64,000 nt of DNA from Pegea sp. RAD2-039 (taxonomy: Eukaryota > Chordata > Thaliacea > Salpida > Salpidae). The notes under the pieces were generated by a model. It was given only the letters and a program-made list of their open reading frames with translations, was not told the DNA's origin and ran no database searches. Positions 35,781-47,796 of the stretch are shown piece after piece. The stretch is from the NCBI GenBank assembly GCA_034620365.1, contig JAQGEQ010000201.1:620001-684000 (forward strand), in the 5' to 3' direction. Numbering within the stretch: the stretch's first letter is position 1; each line of letters begins with the position of its first letter. Both the position numbers and the translations under genes were made by a program.

Positions 35781-37107
35781 ATAATTTAATCTATCGTTAT
35801 CTTACTCAATACCAATAATCTATCTCAGATGGTTACTTTTCCGACCCAAGTTAGTGGTAATACTTTGGATCTTCTTATCACATCAAAACCGGAGAATATT
35901 ATCTACGTTGATCAAAAAGAACCGTTTGCTTTGACATGCGATCACAATATGATTGAATTCAAGCTCCATCAAACTTTTTTATGAACGTTAAAACTTCAAA
36001 CAAAATAAATTTTTATCGTGGAAATTATCATGGCATTAACAAGTTTCTATCAGATGTTAACTGGATTTCTGTTTTCAACTCTTCCGAAGACATCAATACT
36101 ATTTACTCAAGGTTTGCTAACATCGTTAAAGAGTCAATAAAAAATTCATACCTTTTAATAGAGCCAACAAAAACCACGTTTGCCCCAAAATTTAAAGAAT
36201 TTACAACATTTAAAAAACCTCCTATACAAACAAACTAAAACAGACACTTTCATCAAATCTCTGTACAAAGAACTTTATAGTTTACAAGAAATCCATTTCT
36301 AATTTCTATTTAGCAAGAGAAAGTGCAGTTTTATCTTCACCTTGCAAGAAAACGTTTTTTGGTTTCATAAATCGCAAGCTTAAGGCGAGATCTCAAATAC
36401 CTCCCCTACTTGATAACAGCGACCAACTTGTGATGGAACCAGAAAATAAAGCTGAGTTGCTAAACAATCAATTTAATAGCGTTTTTATAACCGATGATGA
36501 CAATACTCTTTCTCTCTCCTACTCCGATATTCTTACAAATGTCTCTGAGATGGCAGATCTTGATATAACGGTCAATGTGGTATCTAAGGCTATTTCTTCT
36601 TTAAAATCATCAGTTTCCAATACCCCAGATCAGATCCCAGCTTTGTTTTTAAGAAAAACTACTTCATCTTTGTCACTACCTTTATCGCTTTTCTTTAACA
36701 TGACTCTGAGGCGAGGAAGAGTTCCACAAATTTGGAAGAAAGCTGTTATTACTCCAATTCATAAAAAGGGTCTCAGAAACACCGCACTTAACTACAGACC
36801 AGTTTTGCTGACTTCAGTTATCTGCAGAACTCAAGAGCATATCATTCACAATTATATGACCAGTCACTTAACCATTTAAGCACCATCTAATATCTGATGA
36901 CCAGCATGGCTTTGTGAAACGGAGATCTTCCCTAACCCAACATTTCACTTTTCTTAATGAGTTTACAGCCCAGCTGTCGAAATACCATGTGTTACATCAT
37001 TTACTTTCTATATTTTTGGCTAAATAGATGTTATTTGTGAGAATGTGTGTTAGCGAGAGGTACTCTCTTCAGGTACCATCCTTCGCATTAATTGTAATAA
37101 ATAAGTA
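35781..37107 (+). mobile_element. Broken CR1/jockey-like LINE, copy A1
   Basis: 5'-truncated copy. It starts in the end of an endonuclease-like domain (GNTLDLLITSKPENI), then frameshifts into 35981-36238 and into a frame at 36430-36879 carrying the start of the reverse transcriptase (SNTPDQIPALFLRKTTSS, VPQIWKKAVITPIHKKG, LNYRPVLLTSV). After about 36975 it jumps directly to 3' untranslated sequence, so most of the reverse transcriptase, including the YADD box, is deleted. It ends with the family tail (gagaggtactctcttcagg, then taataaataag). Same family as the copies at 54.7 and 62.1 kb. Not mobile. Confidence 0.88.
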
Positions 37108-37489
37108 AAGTTAGTCATATAATTATTTTAATGAAGTAAAATGAATTCAAAAAAGTCTTTAGGAAGATACAAATTGCTTTTTAGATAAGAATATTATTGA
37201 TAGTGGAGATTTTAAAAATAATCTTATGACTGAACCTTTTAAAATCAGTTGATATAATAGATAATAGAAGAAACATCAAATAAAAAATCAGAAACTTGTT
37301 GGAGAACCATATTTTATTCATGTGATGTTATTACAAAATACTTTAAAATTCAACTTCAGAATAAAAAAACTTTTCAAAAACATTTTAACTTTGCCAGAAA
37401 AATTGAAGAGACTTCAAATAAGAAATATAGGAGAAATAAAAATATAAGAGTGGTTTTCTAAAGTGCAGAATAGAGGTGTTAGAATTTGA
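37108..37489. other. Spacer 3' of the small coiled-coil gene
   Basis: AT-rich, with no feature beyond the likely 3' untranslated region of the gene at 37490. Confidence 0.4.
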
Positions 37490-37696
37490 TTAAAAATTCA
37501 AGTTGGATGTTTCATTATCTTTATTTGCCTGTCTCATTTCTTCATGTTTTTGCGCAAGACGTTTTCTTAAAGCAATTTCTTCAAATTGAAGTTTCCTTAA
37601 GACATCAGTCAAGATACTTTTTAGATGATCTGTAGTTTCTTCACATTCATGAAGATTAGCTTCATACTTGTTTTCTGGAGTTTCATTAGTTGACAT
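37490..37696 (-). CDS. Small coiled-coil protein, paralog 1 (unrecognised)
   Basis: 68-residue frame, strongly charged and helical, without signal peptide or membrane segment. It shares a core with the 104-residue protein at 39723: a CEETT / CETT start, a leucine-spaced helix, then KLQFEEIALRKRLAQKH against KLQFEENSLKTAVQKH. A splice acceptor (ctattacag) lies 34 nt upstream of the ATG; the paralog has one 35 nt upstream. Both genes therefore seem to have an intron just before the coding exon. A donor-like site (CATAAAAG|GTAAAT) at about 38759 could begin that intron. I do not recognise the family. The shared motif and structure argue for real genes; expression is unproven. Confidence 0.55.
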   Translation of the reverse strand: MSTNETPENKYEANLHECEETTDHLKSILTDVLRKLQFEEIALRKRLAQKHEEMRQANKDNETSNLNF

Positions 37697-39722
37697 TTTG
37701 GAAATTTCTCAGTTTTATGAAGAAATATGTCTGTAATAGAATGAACGATAAAAACAAATAAATACATTTATATGATAAAAAATATTTTAAAAAATTATAT
37801 ATTTAAGAAACAAATGCATACTTAGATGTAGTTTGAACTAAATTATTTATACCTAGAAAATCTCATTTCAAAAAAGCTTTAAAGTGAGTGAAGATTTCTA
37901 TTCATAAAATAGCATTAAGGACTTATAGAAAACTTTAATTAGAGATATTTTGAGCATCTAAAATAAATAATAAATTCTATGTAATGTTATGAATCTATAA
38001 ACAAATTTTATTAATAAATAGAATATAATTATTAGGAAATTTCTGAACTACCAACAGTGTTTATATCAGTTTATATGAAGTTATTTCAAGATTGAAAAGC
38101 TAAATCAAGACAGAAAAATAACTAAATTGTATTTTAAAATTCTTTCTATCTTTTAGTTTTATTCAAAAACAACATTTTGAAACAAAGTTCAAAGTTAAAC
38201 AAATAATTTAATAACAAAGATTTATAAAAAAAAAAATCTTTTGAAATTGGTCAAAAATATAAAAAAATTCGTTTTTATTAAAAAATTGTTTTTTTTCAAA
38301 CAATTGTTATTAATTAATAGTTGTTAGCATCAGTTTTATTAAAAACTTCTTCGCAATTGCAAAAGTATTTTGTGATTCAGTTTGACTTTATAAAAAACAC
38401 AGTGTTCATTAACAATAACAACAATTAAAAAAATCTAATTAATCTTTTAAAAAATACTTTCAGAAATTGTTAATTATAAATAATTCAATAAACAATAATA
38501 TAAATAATAAAAATTCCCGTAAATAAAAGCACACCATTCAACTTGCGTAAGAAAGTATTCACTGCAAACATCGAAATAGTATAACAGCAAATAAGGAATT
38601 TAAATTAAACTAAAATGGTCATAAGCGATTTAATAAATGAAACCTTTAATTAGTTACTTTTTTGGTAACTTCTATAAGCTTTCATTCAAAAATATGCACC
38701 AAACAGAATATGTAAAAGCAAGTTAAGGAAAATATTTGTCAAATCAAAGTTTATTTACCTTTTATGTGGGCCAAGTTAAGTTGTAAAAGTTGGCTGGTAG
38801 TACAAAACAATTAGGTAAAATGAAAAAATAATTTTCTTTTCAGAAATAAAAAATCATTGTCATATTTGTATCACAAACTTTGTTTAAAGACACTTTGGTT
38901 AAAGTTTTAGCTTGATTTTAAAAATCAGAATAGCCTAGATCTTCTATAAGCAGAATTGTTTCAGACGTCATCTTGAACCACTTTTTCTGTGTGTTAGAAG
39001 TATATGCTGGTTTTCATACTACACTCATGCATACGCATTGGCTTTGATCATAGTAGAAAATAGCCTTCACTAAAGTATTTCTACCCTTAGGACTCACTGC
39101 TAAGTGACACTGTTTAGTGACCTGGTACAGTGACATACAGGTCAGTAGATTGTAGATTTAATGTATACTCTCACAGCCTTTACTTCTATCAAAGCAACCA
39201 CAAATCAGTAGCCTTAATTACATATATTTGGGAAAAGTACTTTCGCACCCAGTAGCTCGATAGACGTAGTACACCGAGTATTTGACGACAAGATTATCAA
39301 AGCACAATGATTCAATCAGCCTCGTCATTACTTTATATATCAAATTTACAAAGAGAGCAATCAGGTACACTTTTTATTGATCAGAAAATAGTTCAAAGAA
39401 TATGTTGGTAACTTGATGGTTACATAGGTAAGAACATTTAGAATCAGCAATAGTCATTATTTTGAAACGTTCGAAAAATTTCTAAAGCAATCACTCAAAT
39501 TTGTATAAGATTAATAATAATTTCATTAATTTTGAAAATAAAACTTTTCAAAAATCATTTCATTAAAGCAACAATGAGTAATACAAAAACCAAACTTTTT
39601 GTGAAGATGACCCAACTGAAGAAACCTTATAAAAGTTTACAAACACCATAATAATAAACGAATAATTGACCAAGATGCAATTATTCAACTTATTTTCTCT
39701 GAAGTCACTTCACTTTATTTTG
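37697..39722. other. Spacer between the two coiled-coil genes
   Basis: Probably holds the first intron and promoter of paralog 1. A less AT-rich island at about 38,940-39,330 stands out but matches nothing I know; an old repeat or a promoter are both possible. Confidence 0.4.
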
Positions 39723-40037
39723 TTATTGTTGGCTGTTGTCAAAAGCCTGGTTATTATCTGTAAGTTTATCCTGATTTTCGTTGTATTCAGTTTGCTGTTT
39801 GTTTATTTTAGTAGCTTGTTCGACCACAACATCAAATGGTGCTTGATGTTCCAAAAGATCATTTTGTTGGCTGTCATAATTAGCCTGAAGTGAAATAGTT
39901 GTCTCTTCAATCTTACTGGTTTTTTGTTGATGTTTCTGAACAGCTGTTTTTAAAGAATTCTCTTCAAATTGAAGTTTCAGGATGTAATCTTCGATTTCAC
40001 TTATTAGAGTTCGAATAGTGGTTTCACATCTATCCAT
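39723..40037 (-). CDS. Small coiled-coil protein, paralog 2 (unrecognised)
   Basis: 104-residue frame that starts at an ATG in good context (GCCATGG). The first ~45 residues match paralog 1 (CETT...I.D...KLQFEE.SL...VQKHQQK). The second half is a glutamine- and asparagine-rich helical stretch with heptad-like spacing and no counterpart in paralog 1. No signal peptide, membrane segment or cysteine-rich motif. An acceptor (tatttttacag) lies 35 nt before the ATG. The large open frame on the opposite strand (39666-39893) is probably only its shadow. Function unknown; a small self-associating coiled coil is the most that can be said. Confidence 0.55.
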   Translation of the reverse strand: MDRCETTIRTLISEIEDYILKLQFEENSLKTAVQKHQQKTSKIEETTISLQANYDSQQNDLLEHQAPFDVVVEQATKINKQQTEYNENQDKLTDNNQAFDNSQQ

Positions 40038-40494
40038 GGCTTCTATATAAATATCTTTAATATTTGAAAAACCTGTAAAAATATATTTAGATTTAATCTT
40101 TAAGTTTAAAAATAAAAATTAAGATTATTTCAGCGATTTAGAACATTTTTCAACCATTAGTCTGATAGATTTAAACGAATTTTTAAAAAGCAATTAAATA
40201 ATATTTAAATGATCTTGTAGAAAGTTAATCAAATTTTGATAATAATAAAAAAATATTTGAATTAAGATAAAAAGAGTTATAAATAAACGTTGATAAGTCT
40301 ATCAAAGTTATAACAAAATTTCCAAGTGAAAAATATAACTTATAATTCACGTAATTAGTTCAGTTTTAAATTATAAAACATATGAACCAATAATATGAGA
40401 ACAGTTTATACATTTTTCTGCCATTTGTTTTTTGGCAGGTCTTTCCTAATTATAATGTATAATATAAAATAGTTAATAAAATATCATTTTTATA

Positions 40495-40640
40495 TCTGAT
40501 TCCATGCATGATGCAGATGATAAGTTATATAGGTTTTATAGCGGACAAGAAACAATATGGTTTCAAAAAGACAATTAAAATATCTCAAGTATCATAGTTT
40601 ATCATAAATTAAAGTAGAAAAATAGTAACACTGCTGAAGC
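40495..40640. repeat. Interspersed repeat, family B
   Basis: Diverged copy of the sequence at 9350-9545: aacaatatggtttcaaaaag, then tctcaagtatcatagtttatc. Confidence 0.5.
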
Positions 40641-42295
40641 CTAAAAAATATAAGTTATCAAAAGTACAAAATATATGGGAAAAAGTAAAGAAAATAACAT
40701 TATATATCACTTGTTTTATATATGTATATTACAAAATTCCTTAAAAATAGAAAACAAAAGCAATTTTTACATAAAAGTACCATTTAGAGACATTGTTTGA
40801 CTTATTTTAAGTACATTTTAAGTTTTCATAAAATAATAATAATATTAAAAACCACTAATTGCAAATAAGTTTACAAATATAAACTTTTAATATATTTAGG
40901 AAATTCAATATCATGAAAAAGAATATAAGATCATTTAAAGTAAACATTAATCAAAAAATTAAAAGGTTAAAAACAATAATTTAAATAGTTTTTATCCTTT
41001 AAATAATTTTGGAAAACTACAATTTATTTTCAAATTATCATTACTATATTATCAACAAAACTAAGTAATATTGATATATTTTCATATAAGCATCCCATTC
41101 AGGTAGAAAGCAGTCAACTCTAAAACAGATCTTTAAAAACTTTTTTTAAACTAAAAAATATTGTTGAAAAAATCTTTAAAAAAGCCAAGATTACTTTTGA
41201 TAATGTTTTCGAATAGGTGAAGTATCAAACACAAGTCAGTAATTACTTTTTTTATTAAATATATACAATCAATTCTAGTTGATATTTTACAATTATATAT
41301 TTAATAGTTATAAATATTTATAAGATTAGATTTAAAAATTAGTTTTAAAACAACTCTTTTCATTACACTTTGATTTGAAAATAGAAGAAATTAACATTTT
41401 TTGCTTTTTTATGTAAAATATATCTAAAGTATTTGTTTTTAAACTGATAATATCTTACATGTACTGCTTTGATTTTAATTTTAAAATAGATCTCACAAAA
41501 TAAATTCACAAAAATCTCTCAACCATTTTTGTAAACAGTTGATTTCTGAATTATATTAAATTTGAATCAGTTTGTACTATTTGCTAGAAATTCTTTACAG
41601 AGTTCAAACAAATTTCATTGAAAAGTTTGTATCTTTTAATATTTTACAAAATTATGCAAACTAACTCATAACTTTACAGATAGAATTATTTTGTAAACTG
41701 CATACACACTTTAATCAAGCTAGAAGATTTTAAGAGTAATACCTTAAAACACACTTTTAGTATTCTATAAAAGTGAAAGCAAAAGGAACTGACGATGGAG
41801 TAAGACAGGTTCACTAGAGTTACTTTTTATTGGTTCCTGTCAAATAGGTTTGCAGATTAATGTTCCAAATTGACCAAACCGGTCTTTAAACCATATTATT
41901 CGTAAGATATTTAAACCAAAGTTATTCAAACACCAAAAACTCTTTATAACGTCTAGCGAATACACAAATGTAATTAAACCATCAAATTCCGGCTTTAATT
42001 TTACTGATTAATTTCATTTATTATATAAATATATATACATCTCTATTCAACTAACTCCAAAATTTTATAAATAAAAAATGATAAATTATGTGAGGAAGAC
42101 TTTTTAAATTTAATTAAATCGGAAAAGTCCTGTTCATCAGTTGAAATTTTAGTTTTTAGCACAAAATAAAAGCAACAATTTCGTTACTGATATGTTGTTC
42201 AAAAACGGAAGTAAGAACTTTAAATTATGCTCAAATTTAAGTTTGCATGTTTATTTTTTTGATTCTTACTAATACGTAAAATGCCATTTATTTAT

Positions 42296-42440
42296 TTTAT
42301 TCAAGACATGGCTGCAAATGACAAATTATACAATCCTCATGGCAAACACAAAATAATATGAGTACAAAAAGATAATGAAAAAGTCTCAAGTATCACAGTT
42401 TAACATAAATTGATGCAGAAAATAAAATAGTACAAAGGTA
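42296..42440. repeat. Interspersed repeat, family B
   Basis: Copy of the same family, sharing tctcaagtatcacagtttaa and atggctgcaaatgacaaat with the HPRT-unit copies. Confidence 0.55.
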
Positions 42441-42961
42441 GGTATAAGTTAACCAAATTAAGAGGAAAACAGAATCAATGAAGAAAATCAAGAGACTGGC
42501 ATCATTATAACTCATTTAATGACGAATATATCGAAAAAATTGAATTTTTTATGAAACTTTTTTCTATATGCAATAGAAAAGATTCTTTTTTCTCCCTCAA
42601 AATGAATCTTTCATAACTTGAATTTTTCGTTTTATTACACAGCATCACAGACAGAAAAATTATTATATCATATTATTTAAAAAATCTTTATTGTGGTAAA
42701 ATCTTCTTCTTATAAAAGGTTTTCATTTATTTAAAAAATCTCCTTAAAACGTTTAAACTAATGACTCAGTTTTTCTACAAAAGTATTTACTGAAAAACAG
42801 TTGATATATCATTTACAGATGCTAACGTCTATATGTACTCAAAGTAAGATAATTTTATGGTTCTAATTTAAATCAATTAGGAGTATATAAAGATGCTTCT
42901 TTTTGTACCATTAAGCTTATATATACAGTAATAGTTTGATTTAGTAGCAGTTTTATAGTCG

Positions 42962-43030
42962 AATTATTTATTATAGTAGATGCAAAGGAGATTGACTGAA
43001 AAGAGCACCTCTCGTAACACACGTTCTCGC
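42962..43030 (-). mobile_element. Solo LINE 3' tail
   Basis: About 69 bp matching the last part of the LINE family (gcaaaggag, then aagagcacctctcg, then aacacacgttctcgc). It breaks at the same point as the solo tail at 5810-5887. It is more diverged, and no clear target-site duplication was found. Confidence 0.7.
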
Positions 43031-46000
43031 AAATATTATAATTATATTAAATAATCTAGATGGATATATATAGAAAGATAGATGTAGTGCATCACACTTC
43101 AAGAGTCACCCTACAATATAACTGTTCATTATTATATAAAATGTAAAAGTTGAATGATGATAAAATGATGGATCATTTTTGGACGCTAGTATTTGCTGTG
43201 ATCGATTTCAGCAACAAAAATATTAATTTGATATCTTTAAAACTTATTTCATGTTGATACAGTTCTTCTAAAACTATGTAACTGCAATAATAAGTAAAAC
43301 AATAAATTTCTTTAAAAAATCAACACAAATGGTTGTTGTTCACGGACAATTTTTTAGTTTATGGTGTTTTTAAATATTCAATTTTTGGTTTTCTTGCCAG
43401 CTTCTTTCTTATTTGTTCTTTAACTTCGCCATTCTTTGCATAAGAATTTCAAAATATAATTTATTTATTTTTAGCTTTATTTTGGTATAAAGTTTCTAAA
43501 TTTAGAAGCTTTTTAGATACTTATCGAATATTGAGATAATTCGAGAACTTTCTTTTACTCAAAGTTAATATGTTGGAGATTTATTCTTAGCTTTCTTGAT
43601 AAGATTTTTCTTAATAGGTTTCTTTGCTAATTTTAGCTAATTCTTTAGCTAATTTTTCAAAAATTGCTAATTTTTGTTATTTGACATAATTTACCAACAT
43701 TAGATATTTAAATGAATATAATTTATAAATAATAAAAATATATTACATTTATTATATGTATATAAATTATATTTTGTTTCTGTGGGAACTAACTATTTTA
43801 AATGATACTTCATCATAAGACCGATCTTTAAAAGTTAATCAACATTTTTAAGAAAGTTTTGGTTGAAGCAAAAAAAATAAAGAACTTTTTGTAAATGATA
43901 AAAGTCAATCTTGTAAGCCAACTTAATGTTTATGTGTAAAGTACGATTAAACTAAAAATGAAGCTTTACACTTGTTTATTACTAGTAAAGTTGTTTAAGC
44001 AGATTTGGGATAACTTATTTTTAAATATTTATGAAATATTTTGTGAGTAAAATAAAGCTTTTGGTTTCTTTCAATATCGACGATCATCATTTACATCTAC
44101 TTGCGGTTACCAAAATTACTTTACCAAACAAACTAAAAATAACTTTCTTTTTATATTATGAAATGTTTATATATAAACAACTTTGTTAGACAACCAACTT
44201 TATTCAGTTATCGCTGTGGACGTTGATACTCAATTTTTGTTTTGTTTTGTTTCTAAATTTTGTTTTTTTATTGATTTATCATCATAATTGAAAATGTTAA
44301 GTTGTATCTACAGTTACAAAACTTTATAAACTTAGTTTAATGGCATTGTAAAAAGAAATGAGAATTACAAAAAATGTGAATTTACTGAAAGAAAAACTAG
44401 AAGCAGTTTCTGTAGTCATGTAAACATTTTTTTATCGTTTTCAAAAAGGTTTTTTGTAATAATTTGTAATGATATTTCAACAAAGTAATGAAATGATAAG
44501 CCCGAGAAATAGATGTTTAGACGGCGAAAATATGAAAAATAGAAAAGCAGATCAAGATTTACACAATGGATATGAGAGATGGTTAGACGTGAAGAAGCTG
44601 GAAAGATCTGACAAAGATGGGCATAAATTCAAGACTGCTTAAATAGGGAACTGGGCTCATAGTTACATCCTACTGATATATCGTACTTGTACGCATGTCT
44701 AAATGAAAAAGCTCGTGGTGGTTACTAAAATCATTTTATTAAAGATCAACCATAACAGAGTGTCGACAAGAAGGGTTACGGACCAACGCCCTGGGAAACC
44801 AATATCGATCCAATACCAAATCAATCTCTGCTTCATTTTAGTTATCGGACGATAATAACAAATTATTAAGATCTAGACAGGGAAAACGTCATGACCTAAA
44901 AAAGTGGCTTCAGTTTATGATGAGATCTTTCGGAGACCGGAGTTCTTTCCAGGTTAAATTAGATGATTTTAGCTTCAAACATTTCTAGGCTTACGTTTAC
45001 ATACTAGTTCCCACTACGTTATAACATATAAGTGGCTGAATTTACCACGTGCTTTATAATCATATGATTTCAAAATTTGGTGGTAAACTTTCTCATTCGA
45101 TATTTTGTATATAGTTTCCTTCACATTTATTACTTTTCTTCTATTTATTTTTAATGTACTTTATGGTTATAACTTTGCAACTGTTTTTTATTTATCTTAG
45201 CTTTAAATGTAGCTTTATTATCAGTTTATTTCTAATTTATATTGAAAATCTGAATTTGTTTGAAGTTTTTGCTAAAAATTGTTTACCTTAGTTTTCATAG
45301 CAATCAAATAAACCTAAAGAATTTGATAGTTTTTATATCTCTTAAAAACCGGTTAATTATATAAATGTTTTGAACAATATTGTAATAGTCTACTTAATAC
45401 TTAAATATTTTAAGTAGTTTTGTTCACATATCTTAATTAATTTAATTTGTTACTTACAATCATTTTATTTTAAATTGACTCAATTTTCGTGCTTTTAAAA
45501 TTAGATTTTTTGAAATAGTTGTCAGTAAATACAAATGTTAAACTATAGAAAGAAACTGCTATTACTTTGTTAAACTCACTCTACTAGTGATGTTGTCTTG
45601 CATCACTTAGCCATCATCAGCTTCTTTGGTTTGACCAAACTGATAGTTTCTACTTTTTGAATCTTCTAATAAAGTTTTACCTCTGAAATAACAAACAAAG
45701 AAGAAAACGTGTTTAGTGAGTTTATGGATCTTATTCTAAATTCAAACTGACAACTAGACTTTTATAAAGAAGCTTTATTTATTTTTTTTGAAATTGTGCT
45801 TACTTGTATTCCTATTTATTCATGGACAAGCTAGTTAATATAACTTCCTAGCTTGTTGGTTTTTACTTGATAGTTTTAGTTTTATCATGAAAAATTTAAC
45901 TTATATAAAAATTACTTTTTTCCCAAAAGTTATCATTTTTAGTTTGATTTATATATTTTTTTAAATTTTAATGTCTTTTTTGAGTGACATAATGTATAAT

Positions 46001-46353
46001 TTTAATTATAGGAAGAATGAAATAATTATATCTTAATATATATATAGAACAGCATGAATTATTAACTACTTGATAATATGATCATATTATAATATGCTAA
46101 TGGTATTGTTTGATGACTTTCGCTAATTTTATTGAGAAATTGACTTATTAATATACGTTTATAGTATTAAGATGCTTAAATATTTATATATTAGTAAATA
46201 AGATTAAAGACATCTTGTTGATTATGACAGCTTACCAGGTTTTGCAAGTTGGTACATAATTTCCAGCTGTATTTGATAATTACTGGGAACTATTTTAATT
46301 GATTTGACATTTGTAATTTCACAAAACTGCAAATTTACCAAACTCACTGAAAC

Positions 46354-47796
46354 ATGGAACACAATAAAATAACTTATGAAGCTTCTCTCTATATTTGTAA
46401 TTTAAACGAGGAAATTGATGAATTTGAGATATACAATTTGTGCAGCCCGTTTGGTGAATTAGAATCTGTCATGGTGGTACGTGATAAAGATAAAGAACTC
46501 AAATCACTGGGATCTGCTTACGTCAACTTTCTACACCGATATTCAGGTCTTTCAATTTAACGACATTCTTTTATGATAATTTAAACCAAGCTTTAAATAA
46601 CAGCTGAAAATGCTCTGAAAAAATTACACAGTCTAGAACTCCGAGGTCAACAGTTATGTGTTATGTGGAATCCTTGTGACAAAGAAATTTACAAAGCTGG
46701 ATCTGGTAACATCTTTATCAAAAACTTACCTATTTCAACAGACCCACTAAAACTTTATCAAGTTTTCTCTCCCTTCGGAAAAGTTCATTCCTGCAAAGTT
46801 TGTGAAATACTTTCTGAGTTTATTGGTTATCTGATGTTTATTGATTTTTCAGATATTTTACAACAAATCTATCTCCATGGGTTTTGGACTTGTCCACTTT
46901 GAAAATGAAGCTTCTATAGAACCTACACTAAAACATTTTAGCACCATGAGTTTGAGTGAAAATGATGTCTCTGTTTGCAAGTTTCAAAATGAATCTGAGT
47001 TAGATACTTTAGTTTCTAAGCTGTTTGTGAGTCTTTATGTTAAGAGATTCTCTAATCAATTGGATGAAACTGGTTTGAAAGAGTTGTTTCAAACATGTGG
47101 GGAAGTGAAAAGTGTTAAAGTGATGAGAGATAGTGGAGGCAAGTCATTGGGATTTGGTTATGTTAATATGTACACTCACTATGAAGCAGAAAAGGCTGTC
47201 GAAGAACTAAACGGAAAAACCTTGGAGAACGGAGGTGAATATTATATCTTATACCTGATCATGAATTTATCGTTTTAAATGATTAAAAAAAAAATTATTT
47301 TTTGTGCAGATACCCTTTGCGTTGAACGATTAAAAACTAAGGAAGAAAGATCACAAAAAGTTCAAGTATTATCGGAAAATAAAAGCGCAAACAATTCAAT
47401 CGATCATGATGCATATACTCCTCAAAGTTTGCTTAATCCTCCTAACAACAATCCAATCACCCGACCGCCACCACAAGAGGAGATAAACAAGTGTCGTGAG
47501 TGAAATGATTGTTTCATTTTAAAAATCAGTTTATCGGATTTAGTTGTTCAACTGTAAAAGCGGAGAGCAGTTAGAACTACATTTAGATTTACACTCCAAT
47601 TAAATTATTTCTTTTGGTTTTTTATTTAGATGCTGTTTTCTTTCAAAGGGCCCTTATTGTTTGCTCACCACAACAAGCTTATAAAGTAGCAAACAAGATT
47701 TTAGAAAGGAATCTTGTTGATTGTGTGTCTTTGATGGAAGATAGTTGGGAAATTGATGCCCAAATCCAAGAGATTATGATAAGTTCTGAATCTTAG
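46354..47796 (+). CDS. Divergent cytoplasmic poly(A)-binding-protein-like protein (three RRMs plus MLLE)
   Basis: Five exons: 46354-46546, 46604-46797, 46853-47234, 47310-47495, 47630-47796; 1,122 nt, 373 residues, phases consistent. Three RRMs can be seen: RRM1 from about residue 11 (RNP2 LYICNL, RNP1-like LGSAYVNF), RRM2 with GNIFIKNLPIS, SPFGKVHSCK and MGFGLVHFEN, and RRM3 with LYVKRF, CGEVKSVKVMRD, LGFGYVNM and AEKAVEELNGK. These align with PABPC RRM1-3; RRM4 is absent. A proline/asparagine-rich linker follows (NPPNNNP, RPPPQEE). The last exon resembles the MLLE/PABC domain, with KVANKILE where PABPC has KITGMLLE. Canonical PABPC is about 630 residues. It probably binds poly(A) mRNA and PAM2-containing partners, but the divergence makes both inferences. 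It may be a fast-evolving, perhaps germline, paralog. Confidence 0.85.

Larger units (their letters stand above)
40038..46353. other. Gene-poor AT-rich region with scattered old repeats
   Basis: No splice-bounded coding region was recognised in 6.3 kb. It contains two family-B repeat copies, one solo LINE tail and a less AT-rich patch at about 44,500-45,010. That patch has short broken frames and may be a decayed transposable element, but I could not assign it. Confidence 0.5.

Noticed and set aside
39666-39893. Hydrophobic open frame opposite the coiled-coil gene at 39723
   Set aside because: It is the antisense of a charged, Gln/Asn-rich helix; the sense frame has a paralog and a good start context.
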